In this document: piece by piece, positions 50,481 to 61,913 of the stretch
Layout of the letters: the number at the start of each line of letters is the position of its first letter
Position numbering within the stretch: the stretch's first letter is position 1
Source: Symbiodinium natans
Taxonomy: Eukaryota; Sar; Dinophyceae; Suessiales; Symbiodiniaceae
Direction of reading: 5' to 3'
NCBI GenBank assembly: GCA_905221605.1
Contig: CAJNDS010001336.1
Coordinates: 1 to 64,000 of the forward strand
Length of the DNA stretch: 64,000 nucleotides
Program-made: the position numbers and the translations under genes
The notes under the pieces: model-generated
Seen by the model: the letters and a program-made list of their open reading frames with translations, nothing else
Databases searched by the model: none
Told to the model about the DNA's origin: nothing

Positions 50481-52693
50481 GGATTGGCCACCCCGCTCCT
50501 CAAGACGGAGAAAAGCCGACCCTCCCAGGAACTTATCCCGAAAAACTTCATCCGCCCTGGCCCAGCGTTGCGCAACACTTGGCCATGATTTAGGTGGAAT
50601 TCGCAATTTGGACCGGTCGACTTTTCTGTCCGGCGTCGGCTTAGTTGGATCAACCTCCATAGGCGCGAACCAAAACCCAAGTTCTCTGCTTTTTTCCGCC
50701 CATTTAGTTCGCCCACCATTCGTGTTGCAAAACTGTAGCCAGCCCTGTTGATGCACATCGATTGAAGCAAGGTCTCTCAGAAACTCTTCCGTCAACCGTT
50801 TGCCCGCCTGATGTCCAGGCTGCCTATATCCCGACTCCTCCGGTAAGGATCCGAACAGTATCTGCTTTGGTAACCGATGGTCCTGCATACGCCCAACATG
50901 CCCCAACCAGCGCAACCTGCATTGTCGCACTACCTGCAGAATGGCAGGCACCCCCAGCCACGCCCGCAGATCCGCGTTAGACATTCTATGCCCCCACTGC
51001 TTTCGCAACCCAAAGTTGGCCAGTCTTCGTAGCCAAATATGGTACACCCGCTCGAGAGCCCTTCGCGCCACGAACGTAGGGGTCCAGAGCTCGGCCCCAA
51101 AGAGCAACACCGACATAACACATGCGCGAAACACACGCACCTTTGTCCCAATAAACAATTGCTTGAGACTCCAGACGGACGAGTTGAGGGCCCAGATTGC
51201 CTTTCGTGCCTTATGGATACTTTCGAACACTGCCCTATCCCCATTTGTATTCCTGTCCACAGTCACCCCAAGGTACTCAAATTCCTTACAAAAACTCTAT
51301 TTCATCAAATCCGTCAAACTCTTGAACTGCAATAGGAGACTGCACGCCCGACTCCGTTGTGAGCGCTTTTGTTTTTTCCACCCACAACGTAACGCCCCAT
51401 AACCCAAGGTGTGCTTGGAACTTCTGCGCCGTTTCCCGAAGTTGTAACAACGAGCTGGAAATAAGGGCCGCGTCGTCCGCGTACGATAGTTCTTCGAGTT
51501 TAAGGGCCTGCCACGTGGTATTCTTATCGAAAGTTTCGCGATGATGCGAAACACTGTCAATGCGAGTCTGCCAGACAACCCCTCCTCCCGACTTGGCCTG
51601 CCACGCTTCGAAGACTGCTGCAAGAAAAATGTTAAACAGCAATGGCGCCAAACAGCATCCCTGCCCCAACCCTGTGCCCAATTCAAATGAGGCCGATAGA
51701 CGGCCCTCCACACTGACTTGTGTGCACTTACCAGAAGAGTAATCTTTGACCAATTCAACGAATTTGGCCGGCACACCTTTTTTCCGCAAGATGGTCCATA
51801 CCCCAGCCCTTGAAACGGAGTCGTACGCCTTGACAAGATCCACGAAGAGGACATAAAACGGGTGATGTCTGTATGCCGCAAGCTCCATTCCCATTTTTAA
51901 GCAGAAAACAGCATCAATGACACCACGCCCTGCTCTAAACCCACATTGCGCCTCTGGCAACAACCCTGCCTCTTCTGCATATTTATATAGCCTGGCATTG
52001 AGGATACGCGCGTAGACCTTCCCCGGAATGGATGCCAAGAGTATGCCTCGCCAATTTTTACACATGGTAAGATCGCCTTTTTTGGGCAAGGGGCCATTCC
52101 TTCGGGAGTTCTTCGAGCCCCTCCGAGTAGAACTCATGTAATATTCGTACATTGGTGGGATCTAGAATCTAGAGACATGAGAATTTCAGCTTCAATTCCA
52201 TCCGGCCCTGATGCTTTGCCCTTTTTCAATCTCTGTATGGCAGCAATAGTCTCCTTGATGGTAGGAGTCTCTGCAAGAGACACATCCGGTACCTTCCAAC
52301 TGATACCATTCATTTCAGCCTGCTCCACTTGTGTCGGCACATTCAGCAGATCAAAGAAATATATTGCTGCCATCTGTCCACCCTTTCCGACTTGGTTAGC
52401 AGCAAGGCCCCATGCTGGTCCCGCAGTTAACCTGCTTTTCTGTGTCCTCCAACAAAAATCTGCCTCAATTCCCTGTAGGCTGCAAACTGATAGTTATGAT
52501 CCTTTGCATCTACCGTTTCTTGTATACTGCGAGCCTTTTCATTCCACCACTGGTCTATCAACCGTTTCACAGCTGGTTTTGACACTCTACATGCCGCTTT
52601 GTATTCCTCAGACTGAAAGCCTAAGGGTGACCGTGCCGCAGCCTCCCACTTGTCCCGACTATTCCTCATGTCCCACTTGCCAAGCCGGAACAT
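50481..52693 (-). pseudogene. LINE element K: reverse transcriptase
   Basis: KKGKASGPDGIEAEILMSLD, KNWRGILLASIPGKVYARIL, CGFRAGRGVIDAVFCLKMGM, motif A FVDLVKAYDSVSRAGVW, motif B GLGQGCCLAPLLFNIFLA, motif C LSYADDAALISSS, VEKTKALTTE and CRLRWLGHVGRMQDHRLPKQ. Close to element L. Frameshifts at about 52150, 51290 and 50760; a deletion at 50480 removes the zinc fingers. Confidence 0.8.
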
Positions 52694-53981
52694 TTCTGGC
52701 CTGTACAGTCCCCAACATGGACACCGCTACTTTTCGCATGCCGTTGCCAAAGAGCTCATACTTGTCATCAAAGAGCCCATCTGCAGCAAACTCACGGAGC
52801 TGTTGGTTGAAGTTCTTGCACGTTTCAGCTTGCCCGAGCTTGCCCACATTGAGCCTAGGCACCCTCCCCGTGATTTCCGCCGTAGCGCCCCTTGAGAAAT
52901 GGCGTCCAAGTGCAGCTTTTTTAGGCACCGACAAGGTTACTTTGACGAACCGATGATCTGTGCGATGCACGTACCCCGGCATAACCTGAACGTTGTGTAT
53001 AAGCCCCAGTGATCTTCGCCTGCATATGACATGGTCAATCTGAAACCAGCGTCTGGAGGATGGATGAAACCATGCGCCATAGGCATTGTGTTTGAAGAGT
53101 GTGCTAGCAACTACCGGTGCATCTCGATCCCTCCCCGAGCAAAAGTCCAGTAGCCGGGTGCCATTTTCATTAACTTCCGCCAGTCCGTGTCTACCGACCA
53201 TCTCCCTTAACCCATCCCCATCATTTCCTGCCTCGTCCGGGTCACGAACCCCAACCCTGGCATTAAAATCACCCATGAAGATTAACTCATCTCGCGGAGC
53301 GACCTTGTCCATCATTTCTCCAAGTTGCGCATAAAACGCCTCCTTTTCTTCTTCTGAACACTGGAATGTGGGTGCATAGCACGAAATGACTGAAACGACA
53401 CGTCCGTTAATCTTCAACCGAATACGCAGTAGCCGCCCACCACCATACCCACAAAGCTCGTCAGCCCTCCTCCACGCGTACTGCATGTCCTTGTTCAAGA
53501 GAAAACCCACCCCTTGCGACGCCTTCTTAGGATTTTCCAACCCCGAGTAAACACACAACCAGTCCTCTCCAATTGCGCATGAACCCTCCCCTTTCCACCT
53601 GTGCTCAGACAGCGCGCGCAAACTGACACCTTTGCTTTGGAGTTCCCCACATAAGTCAACCGCTTTCTGCGGATCCCTTTTGTGTAATCTCAAGATTTTT
53701 CATGGTTTGAACATTCCAGCATCCCCATGTTAATCTAGGACGCTTAGGCCCACCACATCTACGCTGCTCATGCCCGTCCGCGTTCACAATTGGGCGAGTA
53801 GATGCAGTATGGCAGGTTCGAACACTTCTATCCCGTGTGGTAGCTATTGATACAGCAGAACAGCTAGCTAGGCTGAACTGCCGGTCGGTCGGAGGGACTT
53901 CCCCCGGGTTGCTTCCTAGAAGGAAGCCCCGTTCCCAGGTTTGGTCCGTCCCCCCCCCCCGCCGCCTCCGTTAGCCGACAT
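52694..53981 (-). pseudogene. LINE element K: endonuclease
   Basis: ALSEHRWKGEGSCAIGEDWL (Glu), VISCYAPTFQCSEEEKEAFY, IFMGDFNARVGVRDP (Asp/Asn), QIDHVICRRRS and HRTDHRFVKVTLSV (Asp/His) in one 344-codon frame (52659-53693). The N-terminal part up to the ATG at 53979-53981 (SAN plus a Gly run from a C homopolymer) is frameshifted, with short losses against element L near 53680. Confidence 0.75.
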
Positions 53982-53984
53982 GTT

Positions 53985-54526
53985 AATGCAGAGAAGTCAC
54001 CCTGCAGCAAGCACACTTAAGAATGTCGGGAACACCGGGGCACCACGATGAGGTGGAGGTCGGTCTTTGCCCCGGTCATCGCAAGCCTGGAGCCCACCCC
54101 GTTGTCCTGTACCAGGACTTGGGTGCGTGAAACTGGAAATTAAAAATTGTTAAAAAGGGGGACAGCTAAAGGATATCTCGACTTGAAAAGGGGGGGGACA
54201 AACCCTACCGAAACTGTCATCTAAAGAAGAAGACAGAGAGGGACTGGAAGAACACACCAGTAACTTTGCTGAGTGGGAGGATGACCACATGTAACACCCT
54301 ACCAAGCATGGGATACAGCTTGCACACACTAACCTCAACCGTCGCGAGGCCCCGAAACGAACGACGCCCAACAGACCACAACTCAGCCTCTCGAAGCCCC
54401 AGGACGAACGAGGTAAACGCAACGCACGCACGAACTTCCGTGGGACGGCGCCCAACGGAAACAGTATGCACCGGGCGGCGCCGGGCATAAACAAGGCAAT
54501 GCGGGCGGCGCCGCATGCCACAGAAT
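53985..54526 (-). other. Hybrid ORF1-ORF2 spacer, element K
   Basis: The left part matches the L-type leader (GGGGCACCACGATGAGGTGG) and the right part the F-type spacer (GTACCAGGACTTGGGTGCGT). The change of type falls near 54070, at CATCGCAAGCCTGG. No gene seen. Confidence 0.55.
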
Positions 54527-55252
54527 TCAACGATAATGACCCAAAAACATACGGTCCTCGTCACACTCGGCGTCGGGTACCATCACCACGCTCATCACGC
54601 GCCTCCGACTCCTGCTTCGGCGAGCGGCCCTGCCCTTTACCCTTTCCTTTTGCGGGGACGAAGTCGTGCACTCGCCTGTGCACCCTTGACGGTAGGTAGC
54701 GTGCAGGTCGAAGCCCCAGGTCCTTGTCCTTTCCGAACAGCGGGCGAAGCGCGTTCTGTAGCCAAACATCACGCGTGTTCTGTGCTGTTTCACTGTTTCT
54801 GAAAAGCACAACCGCTGGCCAAGACTTGCCATCTTGAGGGAGCGCATCGCAGCCTCTGCCCCAGGAGGCACAGGACCAAGACCCCCTGTGCAAGCCCCTT
54901 GCACGTACTCGACCAAGGCAGTGTACATTTGTATTTTCCAAGGAGTAGGGCGTTCTTGCGGCCTCTGGGCGGGCAGGAGGGCCGAGTTCCTTTGCCATGT
55001 GGTCCATCCTCGCTCAAGGCCAGCTTTAAGTTCACCACTGATGAAGAACACAAGCGACAGGCCACTTTGTACGCTGTTGAGTTGGCCAGGGCAGCAGTCG
55101 CAAGGACCCGATCCTCGAGGCTGGACAACCTTGCTTCAACCCCTCCTTCCGACTCCCGTTCCACTTCCCGACGATCTCGGTCGCGGTCCCGGTCACGGTC
55201 GCGCCCACGATCGCGCTGATCACCACGGTCACCACGCTCACGGCGCGCCATG
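54527..55252 (-). pseudogene. F-type ORF1 upstream of element K
   Basis: Begins MARRERGDRGDQRDRGRDRD, then VEARLSSLEDRVLATAALAN, MYTALVEYVQGACTGGLGPV, FRNSETAQNTRDVWLQNALR and GLRPARYLPSRVHRRVHDF. Frameshifts at about 55060 and 54840; about 30 codons are lost near 54840 against the copy at 26.9 kb. Confidence 0.65.
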
Positions 55253-55610
55253 TCACGCACATAGGAAAGCGCAGAGGGCACCAAAAAACAAACACAAGCT
55301 AAGTAGCGACTTGAACCAACAGGGCGCGGACGGGCTTTTGAATATGACTGCACATCACACATATGCTCCGAGTGTGTCTAACGCGGCACGTGTGCGGCAC
55401 GTGTACACACAGAATAGGACACACAAACATAACCGGTTGCGGGTTCGATTTTTTTTTGTGTTGCAAGCAAGTAGGCACGCTTGCAGGCTCACCGGGGCGT
55501 GACAGGCTAATACGCTCTGCAGTGCTACTGTATGTGCTCGCGGAGAAGATGCATGCGGAAGCTATGAAGATGCGTGAACTCCCTCTCAACACCAAGGTCA
55601 CGGGGGCATA
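55253..55610 (-). other. F-type ORF2 tail and ORF2-to-ORF1 linker
   Basis: Over 90% identical by eye to 27470-27805. Shows the last ORF2 codons and the linker to the ORF1 start at 55252. The ORF2 body upstream is deleted, the end being joined to the endonuclease of element M at about 55605. Confidence 0.7.
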
Positions 55611-56090
55611 GACCGAGATGACATTGACGACCCGACGTTGCAGCTCCAATTTAATATGTAATAACCGGCCACCATAATTAATGCAATAACTACCTGCGCG
55701 TCTCCACGCCACCTGCATCGCCTCATTCATGACAACTGCCACTCCTTGCATAGCTTTGGGCGCATCGGCGGGCAAGCCACTAAACACATACAGATAGTCA
55801 CCACACTGCAGTGTACCCTCTCCCCTCCAGCGGTGCTCCGACACGCAGCACAAAGACATGTTATGTTTACGTAGTAACTCACAAAACAGTTTAGGCCTAT
55901 CTACGTCACTCCCCTCAAGGTTGACTTCTCCCCCCGGAGAAACTGAGACTTGACAGTGCATAGTTCGAACATTAAACGCCCCCCCAGACAAGATCGAGAC
56001 ATCGTTGCTTCCAGGATTTACGAGTCACAGCTCTCAGTGTATGGCCACACTTCACTGGTGTGACTCTCTCCTTCGAGCTAGGTCGAGTAT
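55608..56090 (-). pseudogene. LINE element M: endonuclease N-terminus (deletion derivative)
   Basis: FNVRTMHCQVSVSPGGEVNL, CCVSEHRWRGEGTLQCGDYL and NVISVYAP, then a direct jump to the 3' end of an F-type element. About 3.6 kb of ORF2 present in element F (about 27.8-31.4 kb) is missing. The frame stays open across the joint. Confidence 0.7.
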
Positions 56091-57000
56091 TTGTTTCACG
56101 GTCTTGGACAAGAAAAAAGACGGTGACGCCGGCTTGTCAGGCCGACGCCACCGTTGGGCCACCCCCAAAGAGGGGAGTTGCCCCCCACCCCGAAGGGAGG
56201 AGAGCCCCGGGCTCCCCGTTAAGGGATGGCCCCCGCTACCTCCGTTAGCCCTGCCATCAAGAGCATCAGAACTCTCACGCGAAAAGCAAGTACTTTGACA
56301 GGTTTACACCCTGGCACCCGGAGATCAAAACAAGCACGCCTAACCACAGTAGCTGACCTGTTCTCCTTCTGTGAGGTGGAGGTTCGACTTTGTCAGGGAC
56401 ATCGCAAGCCTGGAAACGGACGTGTGCGGCAGCTGGTAGCCGCACTCGTCCCGGGAAAACTCGGCCGTGTCTGCCACTGCCGAAGTCGGCGTCAAGGAGG
56501 TCGCCCAAGCCCTCCCTGGCAACCTTTACGGCAGTTAGGCATGGAAAAACAGCCCAAAACTGTTTTGGCACAAGCGTGCAGATAAACACTGCGACGTCAC
56601 GTATGTCAAAGGCGATGAGATTTCGCATCAGAGGAAAAAGCTTCATACCTACCCAAAGGGGAATGACCAAACCCAAATCGAAGAGACAGAACTGTTAGGG
56701 GAACAAACTCCCATATAAAACGCGCTCCTGGGACGGACGGTACCGATCCCATTCGACAAACCGGACGGTACCGGTTGTCACTCCCAAAGCCGGACGGTAC
56801 CGACTTTCACACTCCCGGGTATTACCAAAAAGACCCAGACAAAACTGTTAGGGGAACAACTAAACACTCTTCACTGTCATACCTCATCGTGAACAAGCCA
56901 TATAAAACGCGCTCCTGGGATGGACGGTACCGATCCCATTCGACAAACCGGACGGTATTTCCGCCAGCACCCTTGCCGCCTTTCCCTTAAAGTAGTCCTG
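56091..57000 (-). promoter_or_regulatory. Hybrid spacer with CGGTACCG-type repeats, element M
   Basis: F-type on the left up to CATCGCAAGCCTGG (about 56400-56413), L-type on the right. GGACGGTACCG-type words occur near 56738, 56763, 56792 and 56921. A block with CATATAAAACGCGCTCCTGG is present twice (about 56713 and 56899). Function unknown. Confidence 0.45.
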
Positions 57001-57002
57001 GA

Positions 57003-57601
57003 TCTCCGTTTCAGTGTGCCCCAAGCTTGAGAGGACCTCCCGATGCAGAACTCCCGGTAAGTAGCGGCCAGGGCGTAAGCCAAGTTCCACCACGTTTGGC
57101 AATAGCATCACGAACTGTCTGGCTGTCGAGAGCACCTCGTGCCGCCAATCCTTCGATGTTTCCTTTGAAGGAGATCGTAAATATGACTGGGCGTTCGTCC
57201 GTTGCTTCGGGTTTCTTGCAATACGCAGATTCAACCGCCGTCTGCCGTGTGTGTCGCAGCGTGCTTGCCACCGGCTCACCCACACCCTGCCGGACCAACT
57301 GTTCCACCACCTTTGTGAACAACTGCATTTTGAGCGGCGGTGGCTTGCCGCCCTCATTGCCAGTCCCCGCCGCACCGCTCGCAGCACCCCCCTCTGCCTT
57401 TGCCAACCTGGCTGCTTCCGCCCCGGTTTCCCACTGACGTAGGCAGTCCAGAATGCTCTCTTTGAACGCCCCCGTACCGAAGCATACAACCACCCTTCCA
57501 GCCCGGTCCTTGCCAGTACCCTTTGCCGTGGCCGAGGCCAGGCGCGCAACACCATCAACTTGGGTTTCTAACTGTTGAAGTCGTTCTTCCACGTTTGCCA
57601 T
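57003..57601 (-). pseudogene. L-type ORF1 (element M)
   Basis: Starts MANVEERLQQLETQVDGVAR, a coiled-coil N-terminus, then SATAKGTGKDRAGRVVVCFG, KMQLFTKVVEQLVRQGVGEP and PVIFTISFKGNIEGLAARGA. A frameshift near 57090 leads to GLRPGRYLPGVLHREVLSS and GHTETEIQDYFKGKA. Start 66 bp after the ORF2 end of element L. Confidence 0.7.
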
Positions 57602-57666
57602 GGCTCCGAACTGTCCACCCTATCTGAGCCAAGAGGCACTGCGCATTGTGCAGCTTGGTGACAAGC

Positions 57667-58641
57667 TCAACCCAGATGTACTTGTTTTAAATGATACTTG
57701 AAATGGTGCACCGTTCGGAACATGTCACCTCCCTGACCCATTTGAACGCATACGGGGTATTGCATTGGGAACTGATTTTGAGTAAACTTGTGATCAGCCG
57801 CTATGTGTAGGCGAATTGCCGCCTTTCCACCCCAAACTCCCATACAGAAAGGGCACGTATACGGATGTCGACAAGCGCCATGTTCAAAATTTTGTGTCGG
57901 GTAAGCCACATTTCGTTGGAGAAACTTCTTGGACAGATGCGACAAACCTTTACGAGTGGAGTAGCGTTGTCCGCAGCCCGGCATATCACAGACATATGCC
58001 CCAACTCCAACCCGCACTTTTTTGTTCCAGTACTTACTCTGCACCCTCAGCATAGGATTGAGTATCGCATCCTCTTGCGTCGCTTCGGAGAACTTTGCAA
58101 GATACCAGCCGGGTTGTCTACTCTTTTGGCGAATCCTACGTGGCGTGACCCCAGTGTGTTCTGGCTGTGGATTCTTAGTACCCCACGCTTCCCACCTCAA
58201 CAAGGCAGAATAAAACAGCACCCGGAACAGCCCCAGGTCCGCTTCCATTTCCAATCCCTCAGACCACTGCGAACTAGCCTCCGCACAGATGTCCTCGAAT
58301 GACGAGAAGTTGTTGGTTTCCAACAGTGACTCAATTTGGGAGACAAATTTTGCCAACAGCCCCTCCCGGCCTCCAAGCTGCTCCTCAAGACGGAGAAAGG
58401 CCGATCCTACCAGGAACTTATCCCGAAAAACTTCATCCGCCCTGGCCCAGCGTTGCGCAATACTTGGCCGTGACTTAGGCGGAATTCGCAATTTGGCCCT
58501 GTCGACTTTTCTGTCCGGCGTCGGCTTAGTTGGATCAACTTCCAAAGGCGTGAACCAAAACCCAATTTCCCTGCTTTTTTCCGCCCATTTAGCTCGACCG
58601 CCATCCGTGTTGCAGAACTGTAGCCAGCCCTGTTGATGCAC
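57667..58641 (-). CDS. LINE element L: ORF2 C-terminus with C2H2 fingers
   Basis: 324-codon open frame. After a linker (VDPTKPTPDRKVDRAKLRIP) come finger-like units YVCDMPGCGQRYSTRKGLSH, YTCPFCMGVWGGKAAIRLHI (H-x3-H) and YPVCVQMGQGGDMFRTVHHF (ending KYHLKQVH). Ends HLG and stop, then 66 bp to the next ORF1. Confidence 0.75.
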   Translation of the reverse strand: MHQQGWLQFCNTDGGRAKWAEKSREIGFWFTPLEVDPTKPTPDRKVDRAKLRIPPKSRPSIAQRWARADEVFRDKFLVGSAFLRLEEQLGGREGLLAKFVSQIESLLETNNFSSFEDICAEASSQWSEGLEMEADLGLFRVLFYSALLRWEAWGTKNPQPEHTGVTPRRIRQKSRQPGWYLAKFSEATQEDAILNPMLRVQSKYWNKKVRVGVGAYVCDMPGCGQRYSTRKGLSHLSKKFLQRNVAYPTQNFEHGACRHPYTCPFCMGVWGGKAAIRLHIAADHKFTQNQFPMQYPVCVQMGQGGDMFRTVHHFKYHLKQVHLG

Positions 58642-60636
58642 ATCATTGCAGCCAGGTCTCTTAAAAATTCTTCCCCCAACCGTTTGCCCGCCTGATGTCC
58701 AGGCTGCCTATACCCCAATTCCTCCGGTAAGGATCCGAACAATATCTGCTTTGGTAACCGATGCTCCTGCATACGCCCAACATGCCCCAACCAGCGCAAC
58801 CTGCATTGTCGCACTACCTGCAGAATGGGAGGCACCCCCAGCCAGGCCCTTAGGTCAGCGTTAGACACGCTATGCTCCCACTGCTTTCGCAGCCCAGAGT
58901 TGGCCAGTCTTCGTAACCAAATATGGTACACCCGCTCGAGAGCCTTTCGCGCCACGAACGTAGGGGTCCAAAGCTCGGCCCCAAAGAGCAACACCGACAT
59001 AACACATGCACGAAACACACACACCTTTGTCCCAATAGATAGCTGCTTTAGACTCCAGACGGACGAGTTGAGGGCCCAGAATGCCTTCCGTGCCTTATGT
59101 ATGCGTGCAAACACAGCCCTATCCCCATTTGTAGTCCCGTCCACAGTCACCCCAAGGTACTCAAATTCCTTACAAAACTCTATGTCATCAAAGCCGTCAA
59201 ACTCTTCAACTGCAATAGGAGCCTGCTCGCCCGCCTCCGTTGTGAGTGCTTTTGTTTTTTCCACCGACAACGTAACGCCCCATAACCCGAGGTGTGCTTG
59301 GAACTTCTGCGCCGTTTCCCGTAGTTGTAACAATGAGCTGGAAATAAGGGCCGCATCGTCTGCGTACGATAGTTCTTCGAGTTTAAGGGCCTGCCACGTG
59401 GTATACTTGTCGAAAGTTTCACGATGATGCAACACCCCATCAATGCGAGTCTGCCAGACAACCCCACCTCCCGACTTGGCCTGCCACGCTTCGAAGACTG
59501 CTGCAAGAAAAATGTTAAACAGCAAAGGCGCCAGACAACACCCCTGCCCCAACCCAGTACCTAATTCAAACGAGGCCGATAGCCTGCCCTCAACACTGAC
59601 TTGTGTGCACTTACCAGAATAATAATCCTTGACCAGTTCCACGAATTTGGCCGGCACACCTTTTTTTCTCAAGATGGTCCATACCCCAGCCCTTGAGACG
59701 GAGTCGTACGCCTTGACTAGATCCACGAAGAGGACATAAAACGGGTGACGTCTGTATGCCGCAAGCTCCATTCCCATTTTAAGGCAGAAGATAGCATCAA
59801 TGACACCACGCCCGCTCTAAATCCACATTGTGCCTCTGGCAACAATCCTGCCTCTTCTGCATATTTATCTATCCTGGCGTTGAGGATACGCGCGTAGACC
59901 TTCCCCGGAATGGATGCCAAGAGTATACCTCGCCAATTCTTACACAAGGTAAGATCGCCCTTTTTGGGCAAGGGGACCAGATAGGACGCACGCCATTCCT
60001 TCGGGAGTTCTTCGAGCCCCTCCCAAATACGGCAGTAGAACTCAGGAAGTATTCGTACATTGGTGGGATCTAGTGACATAAGAATTTCAGCTTCAATTCC
60101 ATCCGGGCCTGACGCTTTGCCCTTTTTTAGTCTCTGTGTGGCAGCAATAGTCTCCTTGATAGTAGGCGTGTCTGCAAGAGACACCTCCGGAGCCTTCCAA
60201 CTGATACTATTCATCTCAGCCTGCTCCACTTGTGTTGGCGCATTTAGCAGGTCAAAGAAATATTGTTGCCATCTGTCCACCCTTTCCGACTTAGTTAGCA
60301 GCAAGGCCCCATGCTGGTCCCGCAGTATCCCGCCTTTCTGTGTCCTCCAACAAAAATCTGCCTCAATTCCCTGTAGGCTGCAAACTGATAGTTATGATCC
60401 TTTGCATCTACCATTTCTTGTATACTGCGAGCCTTTTCATTCCACCACTGGTTTATCAACCGTTTCACAGCTCGTTTTGACACTCTACATGCCGCTTTGT
60501 ATTCCTCAGACTGAAAGCCTAACGGTGACCGTGCCGCTGCCTCCCGCTTGTCCCGACTAAGCTGTTCAAGGTATTCCTCATGCCCCACTTGCCAAGCCGG
60601 AACATTTCTGGCCTGTACAGTCCCCAACATGGACAC
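58640..60636 (-). pseudogene. LINE element L: reverse transcriptase
   Basis: A 456-codon frame (58407-59777) carries motif A FVDLVKAYDSVSRAGVW, motif B GLGQGCCLAPLLFNIFLA, motif C LSYADDAALISSS, SVEKTKALTTE and the thumb CRLRWLGHVGRMQEHRLPKQ. Upstream frames add KNWRGILLASIPGKVYARIL, KKGKASGPDGIEAEILMSLD and the pre-RT linker (AVKRLINQWWNEKARSIQEM). Frameshifts at about 60610, 60300, 59815 and 58640. All catalytic Asp residues are present. Confidence 0.85.
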
Positions 60637-61913
60637 GCTACTTTCCGCATGCCATTGCCAAAGAGCTCATACTTGTCATCAAAGAGCCCATCTGCAGCAA
60701 ACTCACGGAGCTGTTGGTTAAAGTTCCTACACGTTTCAGCTTGCCCGAGCTTGCCCACATGAAGCCTAGGCACCCTACCTGTGATCTCCCCCGTGGTGCC
60801 CCGTGAGAAATGGCGCCCAAGTGCAACTTTTCTAGGCACCGACAGGGTTAGTTTGGCGAACCGATGATCTGTGCGATGCACGTACCCCGGCATAACCTGA
60901 ACGTTGTGTATAAGCCCCAGTGATCTTCGCCTGCATATGACATGGTCTATCTGAAACCATCGTCTAGAAGAAGGGTGAAACCATGTGCCATAGACGTTGT
61001 GTTTGAAAAGTGTGCTAGCAACTACCGGTGCATCCCGATCCCGCCCCGAACAAAAGTCCAGCAGCCGAGTGCCATTTTCATTAACTTCCGCCAGTCCGTG
61101 TCTCCCAACCATCTCCCGTAACCCATCTCCATCATTTCCGGCCTCGTCCGGGTCACCAATCCCAACCCTGGCATTAAAATCACCCATAAAGATTAATTCA
61201 TCTCGCGGAGCGACCTTGTCCATCATTTCTCCAAGTTGCGCAAACGCCTCCTTCTCTTCTTCTGAACACTGGAATGTCGGCTCATAGCACGAAATAACTG
61301 AAAGGAAACGCCCGTTTATCTTTAACCTGATACGCAGTAGCCGCCCACCACCATACTCACACAGCTCGTCAGCCCTCCTCCACGCGTACTGCATGTCCTT
61401 GTTCAAGAGAAAACCCACCCCTTGCGACGCCTTCTTAGGATTTTCCAACCCCGAGTAAACACACAGCCAGTCCTCTCCAATTGCGCATGAACCCTCCCCT
61501 TTCCACCTGTGCTCAGACACCGCGCACAAACTGACACCTTTACGTTGGAGTTCCCCACACAAGTCACCCACTTTCTGCGGATCTGCGCCTACGATCTTTA
61601 CTCCCCCCCTTTGTGTAATCTCAAGATCACTTTTCATGGTTTGAACATTCCAGCATCCCCAGTTTAGCTTAGCACGCTTAGGCCCACCACATCTACGCTG
61701 CTCACGCCTGTCCGCGTTCACAATTGGGCGAGTAGATGCAGTATGGCAGGTTCGAACACTTCTATCCCGTGTGGTAGCTATTGATACAGCAGAACAGCTA
61801 GCTAGGCTGAACTGCCGGTCGGGGAGGGACCTCCCCCGGGTTGCTTCCAAAAAAGGAAGCCCCGTTCCCAGGTTTGGCGCCCCCCCCCCCCCGCCGCCTC
61901 CGTTAGCCGACAT
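60637..61913 (-). CDS. LINE element L: endonuclease
   Basis: The ATG at 61911-61913 starts MSANGGG with a Gly run from a C12 tract at about 61881-61892. LNWGCWNVQTMKSDLEITQR (Asn), CAVSEHRWKGEGSCAIGEDW (Glu), SVISCYEPTFQ, IFMGDFNARVGIGDPDEAGN (Asp/Asn), QIDHVICRRRS and YVHRTDHRFAKLTL (Asp/His). Catalytic set complete. A single-base loss near 60645, against element K, shifts the frame before the RT. Confidence 0.8.
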
